Shown in pieces: positions 8,955-19,117 of a stretch of 19,640 nt of DNA; the stretch's first letter is position 1, and each line of letters starts with the position of its first letter. The DNA lies in assembly GCA_027596945.1 (NCBI GenBank), contig JADGJH010000072.1, positions 14,613-34,252 on the forward strand, read 5' to 3'. The position numbers were made by a program, and so were the translations under genes. The notes beneath the pieces were generated by a model. The model worked only from the letters and a program-made list of their open reading frames with translations, was not told where the DNA came from and ran no database searches. The stretch is from Physocladia obscura. Taxonomy: Eukaryota > Chytridiomycota > Chytridiomycetes > Chytridiales > Chytriomycetaceae.

Positions 8955-9811
8955 ATGACTTCAATTACATGTTGCTCTGGTACTGTGGATGTAGGAACAC
9001 CGACCGGAAATGAAGAGATTATCGCCGGGCACAAAGCCTACGTTGCAAATCCAGCACAACCAACTGGAAACGTTTTAGTGATCGGAACCGACGTCTTTGG
9101 TTTCACAGTCCAAAACCCGCGACTGATTGCCGATAGATTTGCTGCCGAAGGATACCTTTGTGTCGTGCCCGATCTTTTCAAAGGCACCGAGCCGCCAGCT
9201 GATCTTATGGATACAATCTTTGCAATGAACTCAAAAGATGCCACCTTTGGTCAAACTGTTGCTGGTGTTTTCCGAATGCTGTGGTATTTTCCACCTTTTC
9301 TTTTCAGGAACAACGAACATCGCGGGTTTGAGATTATCAAGAGTGTTATTGCGGATTTAAAAGAAACTCGACGTGTGAACAAGGTGGCTTATCTCGGTTA
9401 TTGTGTAAGTGCACGAAACAAAAGATAATAGCGATTACTAGTGATGACTAAAAATAAGTTATGCAGTGGGGAGGTGCAATTGGAATCAAACTCGCGCAAC
9501 AGTCCGATATTGTCGACGTGGTTACCACAACGCATCCCGGTGGTTCCCTTCAATTCCCGCGCGACGCCGAGCTCATCGTAAAACCAATTTACTTTGCATT
9601 GGCCGAAATCGACCAACGCATCAAGGAAGCCGAACGCAACTCGATCAAGCAAGCTCTGGCACAGAAAACTTTCGTATCCGAGGTGGAATGTTTTGAAGGA
9701 GTGCAACATGGCTTTGCGATTCGGGGTTCCCGAAACGACGAAAAAGTGTTTGCGCAAAGAGAAAAGGCTTTGGAACACACTATTGCTTTTTTTAAACGCG
9801 TTCTTGGATAG
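8955..9811 (+). CDS. dienelactone hydrolase family protein
   Basis: Two exons, 8955-9404 and 9467-9811, joined by a 62-bp GTAAGT...GCAG intron, give 264 residues, a normal length for fungal dienelactone hydrolases. ATG 8955 opens with MTSITCCSGTVDVGTPTG, the usual cytosolic fungal start. The alpha/beta-hydrolase core follows: NVLVIGTDVFGF, the oxyanion region, then GYC-WGG with nucleophile C150, the acid D199 in LAEIDQRI, and H231 in VQHGFAIRG. This is the Cys-Asp-His triad of the family. The enzyme class opens lactone rings such as dienelactones from aromatic catabolism, but many fungal members have unknown substrates, so only the family is assigned. The codon for the catalytic cysteine is the last codon before the intron. 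There is no signal peptide. The stop lies 51 bp before the next start codon. Confidence 0.93.
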
Positions 9812-9862
9812 CAAATTCATTTTTTTGTTTTTTGTGAAAAAAAAAGAAAGCTTTGAGTTTTG

Positions 9863-12168
9863 ATGGGCGACATTGTGCGCTCAATCCGGTTTGGAACGCT
9901 GAACACCAGCGATATCGAGCTAGTGGTGGATGCAGAAAAACTAACTCGGGTGTTTCCGTTTGCGAAAGAGGTATCTACTTCCTTCTAAAGCAACTCTTGA
10001 AACATTAACTAACGTTTTTCTGTTTGCTTGCACTCTAACACCACTCAACGCACAGGGCTGGCTGTCCACTTCAATCGTGCGCGCTACTCGAAATATCAAC
10101 GACGGTCATCCAGTGCCGCATCAGCTCAATTCATTCACGACAGATACGTCGTCGATACTCTGTTCCGTTAAAGATGTGATAACGCCTACAAATACGACTG
10201 CACTACCGTTACAATCATCAAACTCCATGCCAAGTCTCGTGACTCCTTTAGACGAAAACAATCTCGCGCAATCTATTTCCCCATCACATCCGGAACCAGC
10301 TGTTCCATTACCACAACCTCCGAAAGGTCGATGGGCTGATCTGCTAAAGAGTCACGCTAATGATGATCAACAACAATCGATTTCACATACAAGTCTTCCT
10401 CTAGTAGCAGCTTTTAAGCCTCCAGTCGCATCTCAATTCGAAAGTGAGTTGTTTTTTTAATTTGTTTTTTGTGATATTTTGAACATCTAGATATAATTTT
10501 GCAGAATTCCTGGCGTCGTTCAGTGTTTCGTTTTCATCCCGCTTAATAAAACCACGCGGTTTGATAAACACTGGAAATATGTGCTTTATGAATGTCATTC
10601 TTCAACCACTACTTCATTGTCCGCCATTCTTTAATCTGATCAAGGGCCTTGCGAAAAATTCAAAGGCGAGCCTAAAAAGCAACAAACAAACATTGTTGGA
10701 AGCTTTGTATGAATTTCTTTTATTATAGTTGTTTTATTATTATTCAAATTTTTTGGTATAAACATTGTTTCCAGGATTTCGTTTTTTAACCAATTCGAAG
10801 AAGAATCACCGAATTCAATTCCAACAAAAAGGACAGGTAATGTTGCAAAATAATTCATCGAATTCTGACGAAAAAACGTAGATTTTGAGGCTTTTGAGCC
10901 AGGATTTATTTATGATACATTAAAATCGATAAAAAAACTCGATTCTATCAAGGTGTAATTGATTCTTTTTTTCATGTTACGTAATTGATTCATGTACTCT
11001 CTTTGATTTTTGAAGGGTCGACAAGAAGATGCTGAGGAGTTTTTGGGTTTTTTGCTGGATGAATTGCATGAGGAATTACTGCAAGGTAAGCTTTTGCCGG
11101 AAAATGTATCTGTTTGAACGGCTAAAATATTCGTATGTCTCGTGCAGCACGAAAAAATGAAATCGAATCGAATAAACCTACAATAAATAGTATAACCTCG
11201 AATGGATCTGCACCCCACGAAAACGGATGGACCGAAGTTGGACAAAAGCAAAAGAAAACTGTGACTCGAACGGTTAGTGAAGATACCGAAAGAAAAAGGA
11301 AATTTATTTAACTAAATATATTTTTTCTTTTCTGGATGATGTAATCCAGATGGAAATCAAGGAGTCGCCTGTGACACAAGTATTTGGGGGAAAGATAAGA
11401 TCAACGTTGAAAGCTCCTGGAGATAAAGACAGCGTTATGGTTGAGCCATTCCTTTCACTCCAACTGGATATTGCGGTAATTTTTCTTCTTTTTTTTTTCA
11501 GTGTTCTCGCTTCTTTATATTTTTTAAATGCAGCCTGAAAATGTTGAATCTATCGAAGATGCTCTCATAAATTTAACTCTTCCAGACGTAATATCTGGTT
11601 TCACATCTCAAACTCAAAAAACTAAAGTATGTTCGTGACCTCATTATTTGAAAAAAGCAAAAACAAAAACTAAGAGCACCTTCTCATTTTCTTTATTATC
11701 ATTATTATTATTTTGAAGGTTGACGCATGGAAACAAAACTTTATTGAGCATTTTCCACCAATTCTCATCGTTCATATTAAGCGATTCGTATATAACAGTG
11801 TAGGAAAGACCGAAAAACTTCGAAAACATATCTCGTTCTCTGCTGGATTAAAAATAAAGCCCGAAATGATGTCTGTAGGCATACGGAAAGCCAATCAAAA
11901 CCTGGAATATCGATTGTTTGCAGGTTTATCTTTTATTTCACATTTTATTTTGCTTCTTTTGTATTAAAAAATAAAATAAAAAATTAAAACAGTCGTAAAT
12001 CATCACGGAAGTAGTTTAGAAGGAGGCCATTATACTTGTGACGTATGTCGGCAGAATGAAATGTGGCTGAGGATTGATGATGATAATATGGAAACCATTG
12101 ACGTTTCTGAAGTAACAAAGGAGCGAGATGACCGACAACCTTACATTCTCTTCTTTGCAAAAAGCTGA
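9863..12168 (+). CDS. USP10: USP10/Ubp3-type ubiquitin-specific protease
   Basis: Eleven exons: 9863-9970, 10056-10443, 10505-10706, 10775-10836, 10882-10952, 11016-11085, 11148-11272, 11350-11475, 11534-11626, 11719-11923 and 11993-12168, encoding 541 residues with all phases consistent. Residues 1-165 are Ser/Pro/Thr-rich, with F10-G11 near the start and a PKGRWADLLKS segment like the conserved SWAxL element before the catalytic domain of USP10. The peptidase C19 domain follows: Cys box PRGLINTGNMCFMN (C192), GRQEDAEEFLGFLLDEL, PPILIVHIKRFVY, His box LEGGHYTCDV (H496) and WLRIDDD. Of known families it fits USP10/Ubp3 best, in particular the KRFVY and YRLFAVVNHHG segments. These enzymes remove ubiquitin from ribosomal, trafficking and stress-granule clients in the cytosol. 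No zinc-finger UBP domain is present, as expected for the family. The stop lies 74 bp before the PSMD7 start. Confidence 0.92.
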
Positions 12169-12242
12169 AATATATGAGTTGGATGTGCACCCTCCAAGTT
12201 TCTTTGACAATAAAAAGTGTTGGATAAGAAAAATAATACATA

Positions 12243-13558
12243 ATGGTCGAAATCAAACCAAACAAGGTTGTAGTACATCCGCTCGTTCTCCTCAGCGCTG
12301 TCGATCACTTTTTTCGCGTAGCCAATAACACGTCAAAACGCGTGGTTGGCGTTCTACTGGGCCAAGTCGTTGGCGACACTGTTAATATTGCAAACTCATA
12401 TGCGCGTACGTTAGTCAATAATTTAACAAACCAAAGCCTGAATGATATCTTTTTTTTTCCGCGTGTACAGTTCCATTCGAAGAAGATGAGAAGGATCCGA
12501 GTGTATGGTTTCTTGATCACAATTATCATGAGGCTATGTACGATATGTGCAAGAAAGTTAACGGTAACGTATAGTTCACACGAATCCGTCTTCTCTCACT
12601 CCCTCTCGGCTACTTCGATTAGATATTATGCCTTGGGATCTTTGTGGGATAACACGAAGCATTTGCGGCGGAAAAAAGACACGCGCTTGAAGTTCTCAAC
12701 AATACCGAAACAAAAAAGAAACACAGAACCTGAATGGGATTATGTTTCTCATTGAATTTACGTATTTCTTCTTTTTTTTAACACCCCCAGCCAAGGAAAA
12801 GATGGTCGGTTGGTACCATTCAGGACCAAGGCTACGTCCATCAGACCTCGAAATCAACGAACTTTTCAAACGATATATATCGAATCCAGTTCTTATAATT
12901 ATTGATGTCAAGCAGTCGTCTATTGGAATCCCGACGGACGCGTATTTTGTGATCGAAGAAGTTCACGATGTAAAGAACATTGAAGCAAAATTCAATTTTT
13001 CAATTTCATCATGTTCTACAGGACGGCACAGAAACTTCCAAAACATTTTCACACGTACAGTCTGTCATTGAAGCTGAAGAAGCCGAAGAAATCGGAGTCG
13101 AGCATCTCCTTCGCGACATCAAAGACAACGCGGTTGGCACACTCAGCAGTCGAATCAGCGACCAACTCGACTCGCTCAAAGGCTTACATTCACGTCTCGC
13201 CGAAATCACATCATACCTTGAAAAAGTCGTGATAGGAAAACTGCCTGTGAACCACCAGATTCTGTATAACCTCCAGGACATATTCAATCTGCTGCCGAAC
13301 CTTGAAAAATCTGAAACTATAAAGAGTTTTGCCGTCAGTACCAACGACGAGCTGCTTGTTGTTTATTTGAGCAGTCTTGTGCGAGCGGTGATTGCAATGC
13401 ACAATCTGATTCAAAATAAGATTACGAATCGGGACGAAGAAAAAAAGGAGGCTGGGGTCGCGTTGTTGGCAGATGGTAGTAGCGGCGGCGTGTCTTCGAC
13501 TTCTGTTGTTGGAGCTGATAGTGCGGATACTAAGAAAAATGACGGAAAAAAAACTTGA
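12243..13558 (+). CDS. PSMD7: 26S proteasome regulatory subunit Rpn8
   Basis: Four exons, 12243-12405, 12471-12563, 12791-12969 and 13022-13558, give 323 residues against 324 in human PSMD7. The MPN domain starts at once ([20 protein letters not shown]), with [21 protein letters not shown] and [17 protein letters not shown]. The JAMM zinc ligands are missing, as in all Rpn8 orthologues, which scaffold the active deubiquitinase Rpn11 in the proteasome lid. [22 protein letters not shown] and [20 protein letters not shown] are strongly conserved C-terminal segments; the last 40 residues are a variable Gly/Ser/Asp/Lys tail. Intron 2 is 227 bp, far longer than the other introns in the window. A polyadenylation hexamer lies 26 bases past the stop. 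The neighbouring USP10-like gene is also in the ubiquitin system, but nothing shows co-regulation. Confidence 0.96.
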
Positions 13559-13583
13559 AAGTGTAAGCACAGGGGTTCACTTG

Positions 13584-13589
13584 AATAAA
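13584..13589 (+). terminator. polyadenylation signal of PSMD7
   Basis: AATAAA lies 26 bases after the PSMD7 stop codon. The convergent NDUFS6 gene has its own AATAAA on the opposite strand only 31 bases further on, so the two 3' ends probably overlap. Confidence 0.7.
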
Positions 13590-13619
13590 TAGTATTCGGT
13601 TGGTTTCGAATTTATGATT

Positions 13620-13625
13620 TTTATT
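13620..13625 (-). terminator. polyadenylation signal of NDUFS6
   Basis: AATAAA on the minus strand, 29 bases past the NDUFS6 stop codon, in the 95-bp space shared with the 3' end of PSMD7. Confidence 0.65.
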
Positions 13626-13653
13626 TTTATTCGCGAGGTTTCATATTGGGGAA

Positions 13654-14329
13654 TTAGTGGTGTCCATGTCCGTGAGCATGAGGGTCCTTCTGATATTTGA
13701 GCCCGCAGTATCCGCATCCGACAGCTTCCCCATCATCCTGTAAGCCGAAAAGGATTCACAAACACGGTCAATAATTATTATCTAGAAATATATTACAGTT
13801 AAATATTCACCAAGTTGATGAAAACTCTTGGATGGCCGAGTGCTCCACCGCCTGATATGAATTTCTTTGTCAGTTCAACCCTCCCCACAGTTTAACGAAC
13901 CTCCGTTACAGGATACTCTGCGACCGGCAACAAGAGTTACGGGAACAGCAGCAATCAGATCAATCGCAGCGACTGGGTTGGGCTAAGTAGGGTGATTTTG
14001 GGTATTCGTAATTCAGTGAAAGCGTTCGACAGACAGCAAGTAATCAGACAGTACAAAAACGGGTCAGTACCTGAAAGACAAAATTGGTCTGCTCGAATCT
14101 AATAAAGGAGAAATCGGTGCATTTTGCAGGTTAGCCGAGTGTTGACAGTCAAACGTAAAAAAAAAATAGGCAAAACGCACCTGACATTGTCGACTGCGGC
14201 AGACTTTGGCTGTTGGCTCGGACTCCACGTTGTTTCACGGTTTAGCGACTGTGCAATCGCCGCACCGTTTGCTGCCGGCCTTGATACCGCGTTAGCCGCT
14301 GAACTGAGTAATCGTCGCGAAACAAACAT
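13654..14329 (-). CDS. NDUFS6: mitochondrial complex I subunit NDUFS6 (13 kDa zinc protein)
   Basis: Five exons on the minus strand, 14329-14181, 14098-14071, 13982-13901, 13851-13811 and 13737-13654, give 127 residues. The second exon is only 28 nt. The N-terminus MFVSRRLLSSAANAVSRP is Arg/Ser/Ala-rich without acids, a typical mitochondrial presequence. RFEQTNFVFQPNPVAAIDLI and GGGGALGHPRVFINL are diagnostic. The zinc ligands are C84 (VSCNG), H93 (LGHP), C108 and C111 (GCGYCGL). The protein is an accessory subunit in the matrix arm, needed for late assembly of complex I; its presence means this organism retains respiratory complex I. The C-terminus ends in an unusual His/Gly tail (HAHGHGHH). 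The start codon is 16 bases from that of the divergent DHHC gene. Confidence 0.94.
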
Positions 14330-14345
14330 TGATTTGTTCTTCAAA
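14330..14345. promoter_or_regulatory. 16-bp divergent start-codon interval (shared promoter zone)
   Basis: The ATG of NDUFS6 (minus, 14329) and that of the DHHC gene (plus, 14346) are separated by 16 bases. Neither has an alternative upstream ATG: the plus frame is open back to 14124 without one. The promoters must therefore lie within each other's coding sequence or transcripts, unless 5' leaders are nearly absent. Confidence 0.7.
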
Positions 14346-15352
14346 ATGGAATCAAACCCCAAACTCCAAATAACTGATGAGGAAGAAGTTTACTGGGATG
14401 CACACCCGCGGTTCAATGGATTCAGCTTTCCTCCAAATTACAAACAATTGTGTGCTATTTCTTATATTATCTACACGACTGCTGTTTTTTATTTCTTGAC
14501 GGATAAGATTTCAATTTCTGATTCAATGCGTCCTGCGATAATTGCGTGGATATCTGTGTCTCTAGGTGTTTCAATAATTTTGGGAACTATGTTGATGGCT
14601 TCAAACCCGGTTGACGAAAATGTTTTGGCTGTGGGGTCTGCATCTGCAAGTAAAAAAATAATGAACACCGAATCTCAGCCTGATGCTGACTCAGGATCGA
14701 AATATTGCTGCATCTGCAAGACTTTTGTGTAATATTTCAGTTAAATTTTTAATGCAAGTACTAATTTTGCTCTCCATTAAAAGATTAAAAACTTCGTTAC
14801 ATTGCAAATTCTGCGATAAATGCATTCCACGGCTGGACCATCACTGTTTTTACGCGAACAATTGCATTGGAGCACGTAATTACAAATTGTATATTGCTGT
14901 CTTAGTGTCCATGTCGCTGTTCTCTTTAAGCCATTTTCTTTTCGCTGTAATTGCACTTGTTCAAGTTCATAGCGAGATATTAGATGGTATTTAAAATTTC
15001 AAGCTGTCATTTCCTCACTTCGACATCTTGATTTTACCAGTTCATTCTCAAACGGCTTGGTATGCAATAATAGGGATTTCTGGATTGTTTACTTTCATTG
15101 TCAGTATATTTACGACAGATCTTTTACGCCTGCATGTCTTGCTATGTAAGGTATTCCATTGGTAACCTGGTTGGCAAACTTATATTATATCGTTCAGATT
15201 TTAAAGATATGACAACACTTGAATACTCGCATTATTTATATAATGTAAAAGGAACAAAATTAATGAGTTTTGGTCAAATTTTATGCCCAAAAAACGAAAA
15301 TCAGTCTAAAAAAATAGCGCCGACCGTTAAAATTGTTCCCCAAAATGTTTAA
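14346..15352 (+). CDS. DHHC-type protein S-acyltransferase (palmitoyltransferase)
   Basis: Four exons, 14346-14728, 14784-14986, 15041-15145 and 15198-15352, encode 281 residues. Two hydrophobic segments lie at about residues 38-52 and 63-84. A loop and the cysteine-rich domain follow: CCICKTF, SLHCKFCDKC, RLDHHCFYANNCIGARNY with the DHHC active site at 146-149. Two more membrane segments follow (around IAVLVSMSLFSLSHFLFAVI and AWYAIIGISGLFTFIVSIF), then the TTxE signature as MTTLEY (236-239) in the cytosolic tail. This order is the standard four-helix DHHC layout. The enzyme auto-acylates on C149 and transfers palmitate to substrate cysteines in internal membranes. DHHC is followed by FY instead of the common PW, so the exact subfamily is uncertain. 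The polyadenylation hexamer overlaps the stop codon. Confidence 0.93.
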
Positions 15353-15356
15353 TAAA
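15351..15356 (+). terminator. polyadenylation signal overlapping the DHHC-gene stop codon
   Basis: The stop TAA (15350-15352) is followed directly by TAAA, so AATAAA at 15351-15356 shares two bases with the stop. A T-rich tract follows. The 3' UTR must be very short; the cyclin stop lies at 15439 on the other strand. Confidence 0.7.
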
Positions 15357-15438
15357 CATATTTCTATATTTTTTGTTTCTTTCTTCTTTTTTTTTTGGGG
15401 TTACCAACGCACATTGTAAAAAAAAAAACTACAAAAAG

Positions 15439-17233
15439 CTATAACATTAATTTCTCAAGACCGGAAGCATGTTCAGAAGCACTAGTTGCACCAAACGAAC
15501 TCGTAACACAGCCAGCAACGCCGCTCTTTGCAGTCAAGAACGTTACTGAATTGATTCCGGGACGATTTATACACGACGCACCTGTTCGCGTCATTGTTTG
15601 AAACTGTTGCAAATTCTGCAAATATTGTATTTGATCTTGGTTAAGTAATTGGCCATTCTGTCCATGAAAGTACGTAGCTTGGTCTGTATTCTCATGAGCA
15701 ATAGATGGGATTTGAAATGCCTGAACGGGTAATGGTTGACGTGTATATATGAGTTGCTGATGCTCTAGCATCAGTTGCTGCTGCTGGTGCTGAAGAAACT
15801 GAGCCATTTCGTTTTGGTATCTTTGTTGCTGTTGTTGCTGCTGGTCAGCGTATAAGTAGGCAACACGAAAGGAACTGGCGTCGTTTGGCGGGGTTGGAAG
15901 ACTCTTTTCTGACACTGCAGTTGCTGTGGACTGAGATTGTGAGTGCGGTGGAGTCGCAATACAACTACCATATTTGTGGTTATAAATTGAGTTTCTGTAA
16001 TGTGCAAGCATATCACCAATATAAATGCTAATAGAAAGGAAACGGCTGCTGGAATATTTTGCAACAACAAAGTTTGGTGCAGCAGCCAGACAATCAGCAA
16101 GATGTGCAGTAACAAGACGGTAGTATGAGTCAGTAGTTTCTTGTTGATATGACGCGCGAGTGCAAAGAGTTGCAGCAAGGCCAAGCGCAGCGTGTGCCAC
16201 CACAGAAGGTCGCACGCGTCGAAAGCGGCGGTGCAAAAGCGACAATTCCAGCAACATTCTTGCAAGCGCGCGAACGGGTGGCTCGGCTTTAACTGATCGA
16301 GCTTCATGTCGCATAAACGCTTCTTCACTTACATGGCTCAACGCATGCCCCAAATCACCAAAAAGCGCTGCCTCCATTTTTGAGAAATCTGACGCGTCAA
16401 GTCCTTGTGTCGGATCCAGGAAAGTTGCCAATGAACGTGGAGATGGAACCCGACCGTGGTTTTCTTCAAATTTAGCAGCCATCCATAGACATGTCAACCC
16501 AACGAGCCGTAAATGAACCAGCGCTACTCGCCGTCGTCCACACAAAACGCGATCAAGATAATTGATGCATAGAAACAATGTCTCAGGGCGAAGGTCGAAG
16601 TTTTTGTGCACCTCCATTAGAAACAGCACGTGATCCTTGCGGACGCGCCACGTTACTTCATTTTGAACAATTTCGAAGCGCTCCACGTCTGGCATCGTAT
16701 TATTCTATGTTTTATTCAGTATAAATAATTTTTTCAGTTATTTTTGAATAAACAGATAAAAAGAAAAACAAGTTCTCCACCTCAATCTCACACATATTAG
16801 CGAAAGCCTCTTCTGCATATTCATCCATTGCTCTGGAGTCTGCAATATCCTCATATGCTTCAAATCGTGATAGCATTTCCGAAGTGTATTTATACGGATT
16901 CGGATTTTGTGTCAATTGATGGGTCGGAGTTGGAAATTGCGTTTGGACGCGTAACGGAGGTGCCCGAGCTTTGATGGACGCGTGAATGCCTTCACTGTCA
17001 GTTTTCACAGAGGGGTGTATTGCCAAGAATTGTTGCTGCTGCTGTTGTTGGCGCTGAAATTGTTGACGTTGTGTATCGCGGTTGTTGAATTTATGATGTA
17101 ATATACTACGGTCTAACTGCTGTTCGTGTTTGCCGATTGCTGACGTATTATTATTTCCATTGCCGCCAATTTTTGTGTTGCTTATTGAAGGGAAATAGTT
17201 TTCAATGTAGTTAGAAATGAAGGTCGTCGCCAT
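15439..17233 (-). CDS. B-type-like cyclin with Gln-rich tails
   Basis: Two exons, 17233-16781 and 16704-15439, are joined by a 76-bp intron and give 572 residues. ATG 17233 has AAA before it and no other in-frame ATG upstream. The N-terminus has a run of seven Gln and a perfect destruction-box match RSILHHKFN (R42-N50, consensus RxxLxxxxN). The cyclin box begins MDEYAEEAFANMCEIENN and continues NEVTWRVRKDHVLFLMEVH, LRPETLFLCINYLDRVL, LVGLTCLWMAAKFEE; the second cyclin fold ends near VVAKYSSSRFLSISIYI. That is the layout of mitotic (A/B) cyclins, which activate Cdk1 in the nucleus. The MRxxL helix is changed to VRKDH. After residue 380 a Gln-rich, low-complexity tail follows that ordinary B cyclins lack. 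The cyclin box is GC- and CpG-rich compared with its flanks. Confidence 0.88.
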
Positions 17234-18380
17234 TTTGACGTGTTTTGTTGGTTTCGTGTTTTTTTGTTTTGTTTTTCGGGACAAATCCAAAATAAAAAAA
17301 TAAAAAATCTGATTAGACTTTATGAGACTTTCGGTGGGAATAATAATTTTTAAGTATTGACAGGGTCATAAAAATTTGGGCGGGTTTTTGTGTGTAAGTT
17401 TTTTTTTGTTTTGACAGGGCCTCGGGGAATTTTTTGTTTTGGTTGATTTTCGTCTTTCAATTTGCTTTTTTCAAAGTTGTCTGAAAAAAATGGTTAGATC
17501 ATTCATCTTATATTCACAAGCGATACTTGATACTGAATCACAGCGAAGATAGCAATGACATATTCTTTAATGTCGGAACACCCCCTGTCGAATAATTCAC
17601 AGTTTCAGCCTTGACTGAGTGATAAAAAAAAGCCTTGCTTTTTTTTTTTGTAACCCCTGGTTTCACCATTTTGACCCGACATATATAGATGTTGATCTGA
17701 CGATTCGAAGGCAATACTCACTCAAACTCTTTTGTCTTCCTGATTTGTACGACTTAATTCGACTTTGTAAGGTTTGAGCAACAATTTTCGCTGCATTTTT
17801 CGTTTATTAGCTTGAGTATTCTATGATGATTCGTGTTGACGGGCGGACGGAACTATGCAATTCTTATGTACAAGCATATATTGATGTCGAATGTCAACTT
17901 CACTGAGATTTCACATGCTTTCTCCTCTTTAATATATATATATTTTTGACTTATATTGACACTTTATATTTAGTTTTTGTCTTCAAAATCGTACCAACTT
18001 CTCATTGAACCAGCAATATTCAAATAAAAAAAAATATTTTAATTCCATATTTAATCCACCGATATGCTTGCCAATAGTTCTTTTGCAAATTATTGATTTT
18101 CAAAAATACATGAGCTTTTTTTAATTTTTTTATCGTCGTCATGGCATTGTATTACACACACTGCTTGGTTGAAGCTTTTGCCACATCCAGTATTTTACGC
18201 TCCTTGCTGCATGTACAACTTAGATTGTATTGTGAACTTAATTTAAATTTTGATATAGGTCGATAAACAAGTCAAAAAATCAAAATAAAATTCAAAATCT
18301 AAAAGCTTCTCCCATCTTCTGTCACACATTGTAATTTTTGAAAAAATTAATTTTGCACTGTTTTTGGAGCTGACATGTCT
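17234..18380. other. intergenic region upstream of the cyclin
   Basis: No gene seen on either strand. It is AT-rich with several homopolymer T tracts, an AT dinucleotide run near 17933-17943 and moderate CpG, so it resembles host intergenic DNA up to about 18300. The cyclin promoter should lie near the left end. I looked for tRNA boxes and spliceosomal RNA motifs and found none that hold up. Confidence 0.6.
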
Positions 18381-18479
18381 GCTATGTTTGCTCTGAAGCT
18401 GATTCCCATTGGCAAGTGCTACAAGTCACAGAAGAATGCAAAATCCTTTCCAACTGGAATATGGCAGTAAATTGATTTG

Positions 18480-19117
18480 ATCTACAACAAATCAACTCAA
18501 ACAATAAGTTGTTGGATCCAACAGTTTGAATCAGATGGCTCATTTGGCAGACAGTCAAGAGAAACAGTCAAACACAAATTTTTAGCCCTTCAGTAGCATT
18601 TGTTGGTGGAATACTTTACTGAAAACTCACTTTCCTTTTTAGATGAAGCATAAGTGGCTTTTGGCAAAAGATGGCACAAGCCAATCAGCATCTCCCATAC
18701 TTGGCAAATTATTCATACTGCAGGTCTTCAGTGGAAAGTCTTAGAAAGACGTGCTATGCAAATCAGAGATGCCAATGCAATGCAGTTTATGCATAAATTA
18801 AATTCAGTTGATTGGACACTTCATAACATTGTCTTTCTGGACGAAGTGTCATTTGATAATCAGAAAATGCTGAGGGAACAAATTTGTATCTATGTGGTGA
18901 GTATAAGTGCCTCCCTTGAATTTCTCTTCTTTGCTTCATCAACAGCAACAGGCTTCTGGAAGCTTTTCAAACAGAGGGCACATTCAACAAAACAAAATTC
19001 ACAGCCCAGTGTCTCCAGTTAGCTGCTGAACATAAACTAATACAACAGAATCCAGGACAAAACTCAGTATGGATTCTAGATGGAGTGCAAATTCATCAAT
19101 CTGTTAAAATTCCATGA
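18480..19117 (+). pseudogene. Tc1/IS630-like transposase, decayed copy 2
   Basis: Related to the copy at 3136-4255 but from a diverged subfamily. Readable pieces: helix-turn-helix end QTISCWIQQFESDGSFG, HTAGLQWKVLERRAMQI (copy 1 has KEAGLSWKVLERQEIQI), first Asp in NIVFLDEVSFDN, then after a frame change SLLCFINSNRLLEAFQTEGT, and the second Asp in NSVWILDGVQIHQS. It has at least three in-frame stops, a small deletion after LRE, and no third acidic residue, because similarity ends at 19117. Only about two CpGs remain, fewer than in copy 1, so it has probably been silent longer. Confidence 0.72.

Noticed and set aside
12564..12790. Extra coding exon in the long PSMD7 intron
   Set aside because: The flanking exons join in phase to give the conserved [12 protein letters not shown] segment with nothing missing.
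14124..14345. Upstream extension of the DHHC protein in the same open frame
   Set aside because: It has no ATG and is antisense to the NDUFS6 presequence exon, whose identity is clear.
17530..17560. Short U6-like string (cacagcgaagatagcaatga)
   Set aside because: The flanking ACAGAGA and 5' stem of U6 are absent and there is no T-run at the right place. Chance similarity.
17695..17725. tRNA B-box-like GATTCGAAGGC
   Set aside because: No matching A box, no acceptor or anticodon stems.
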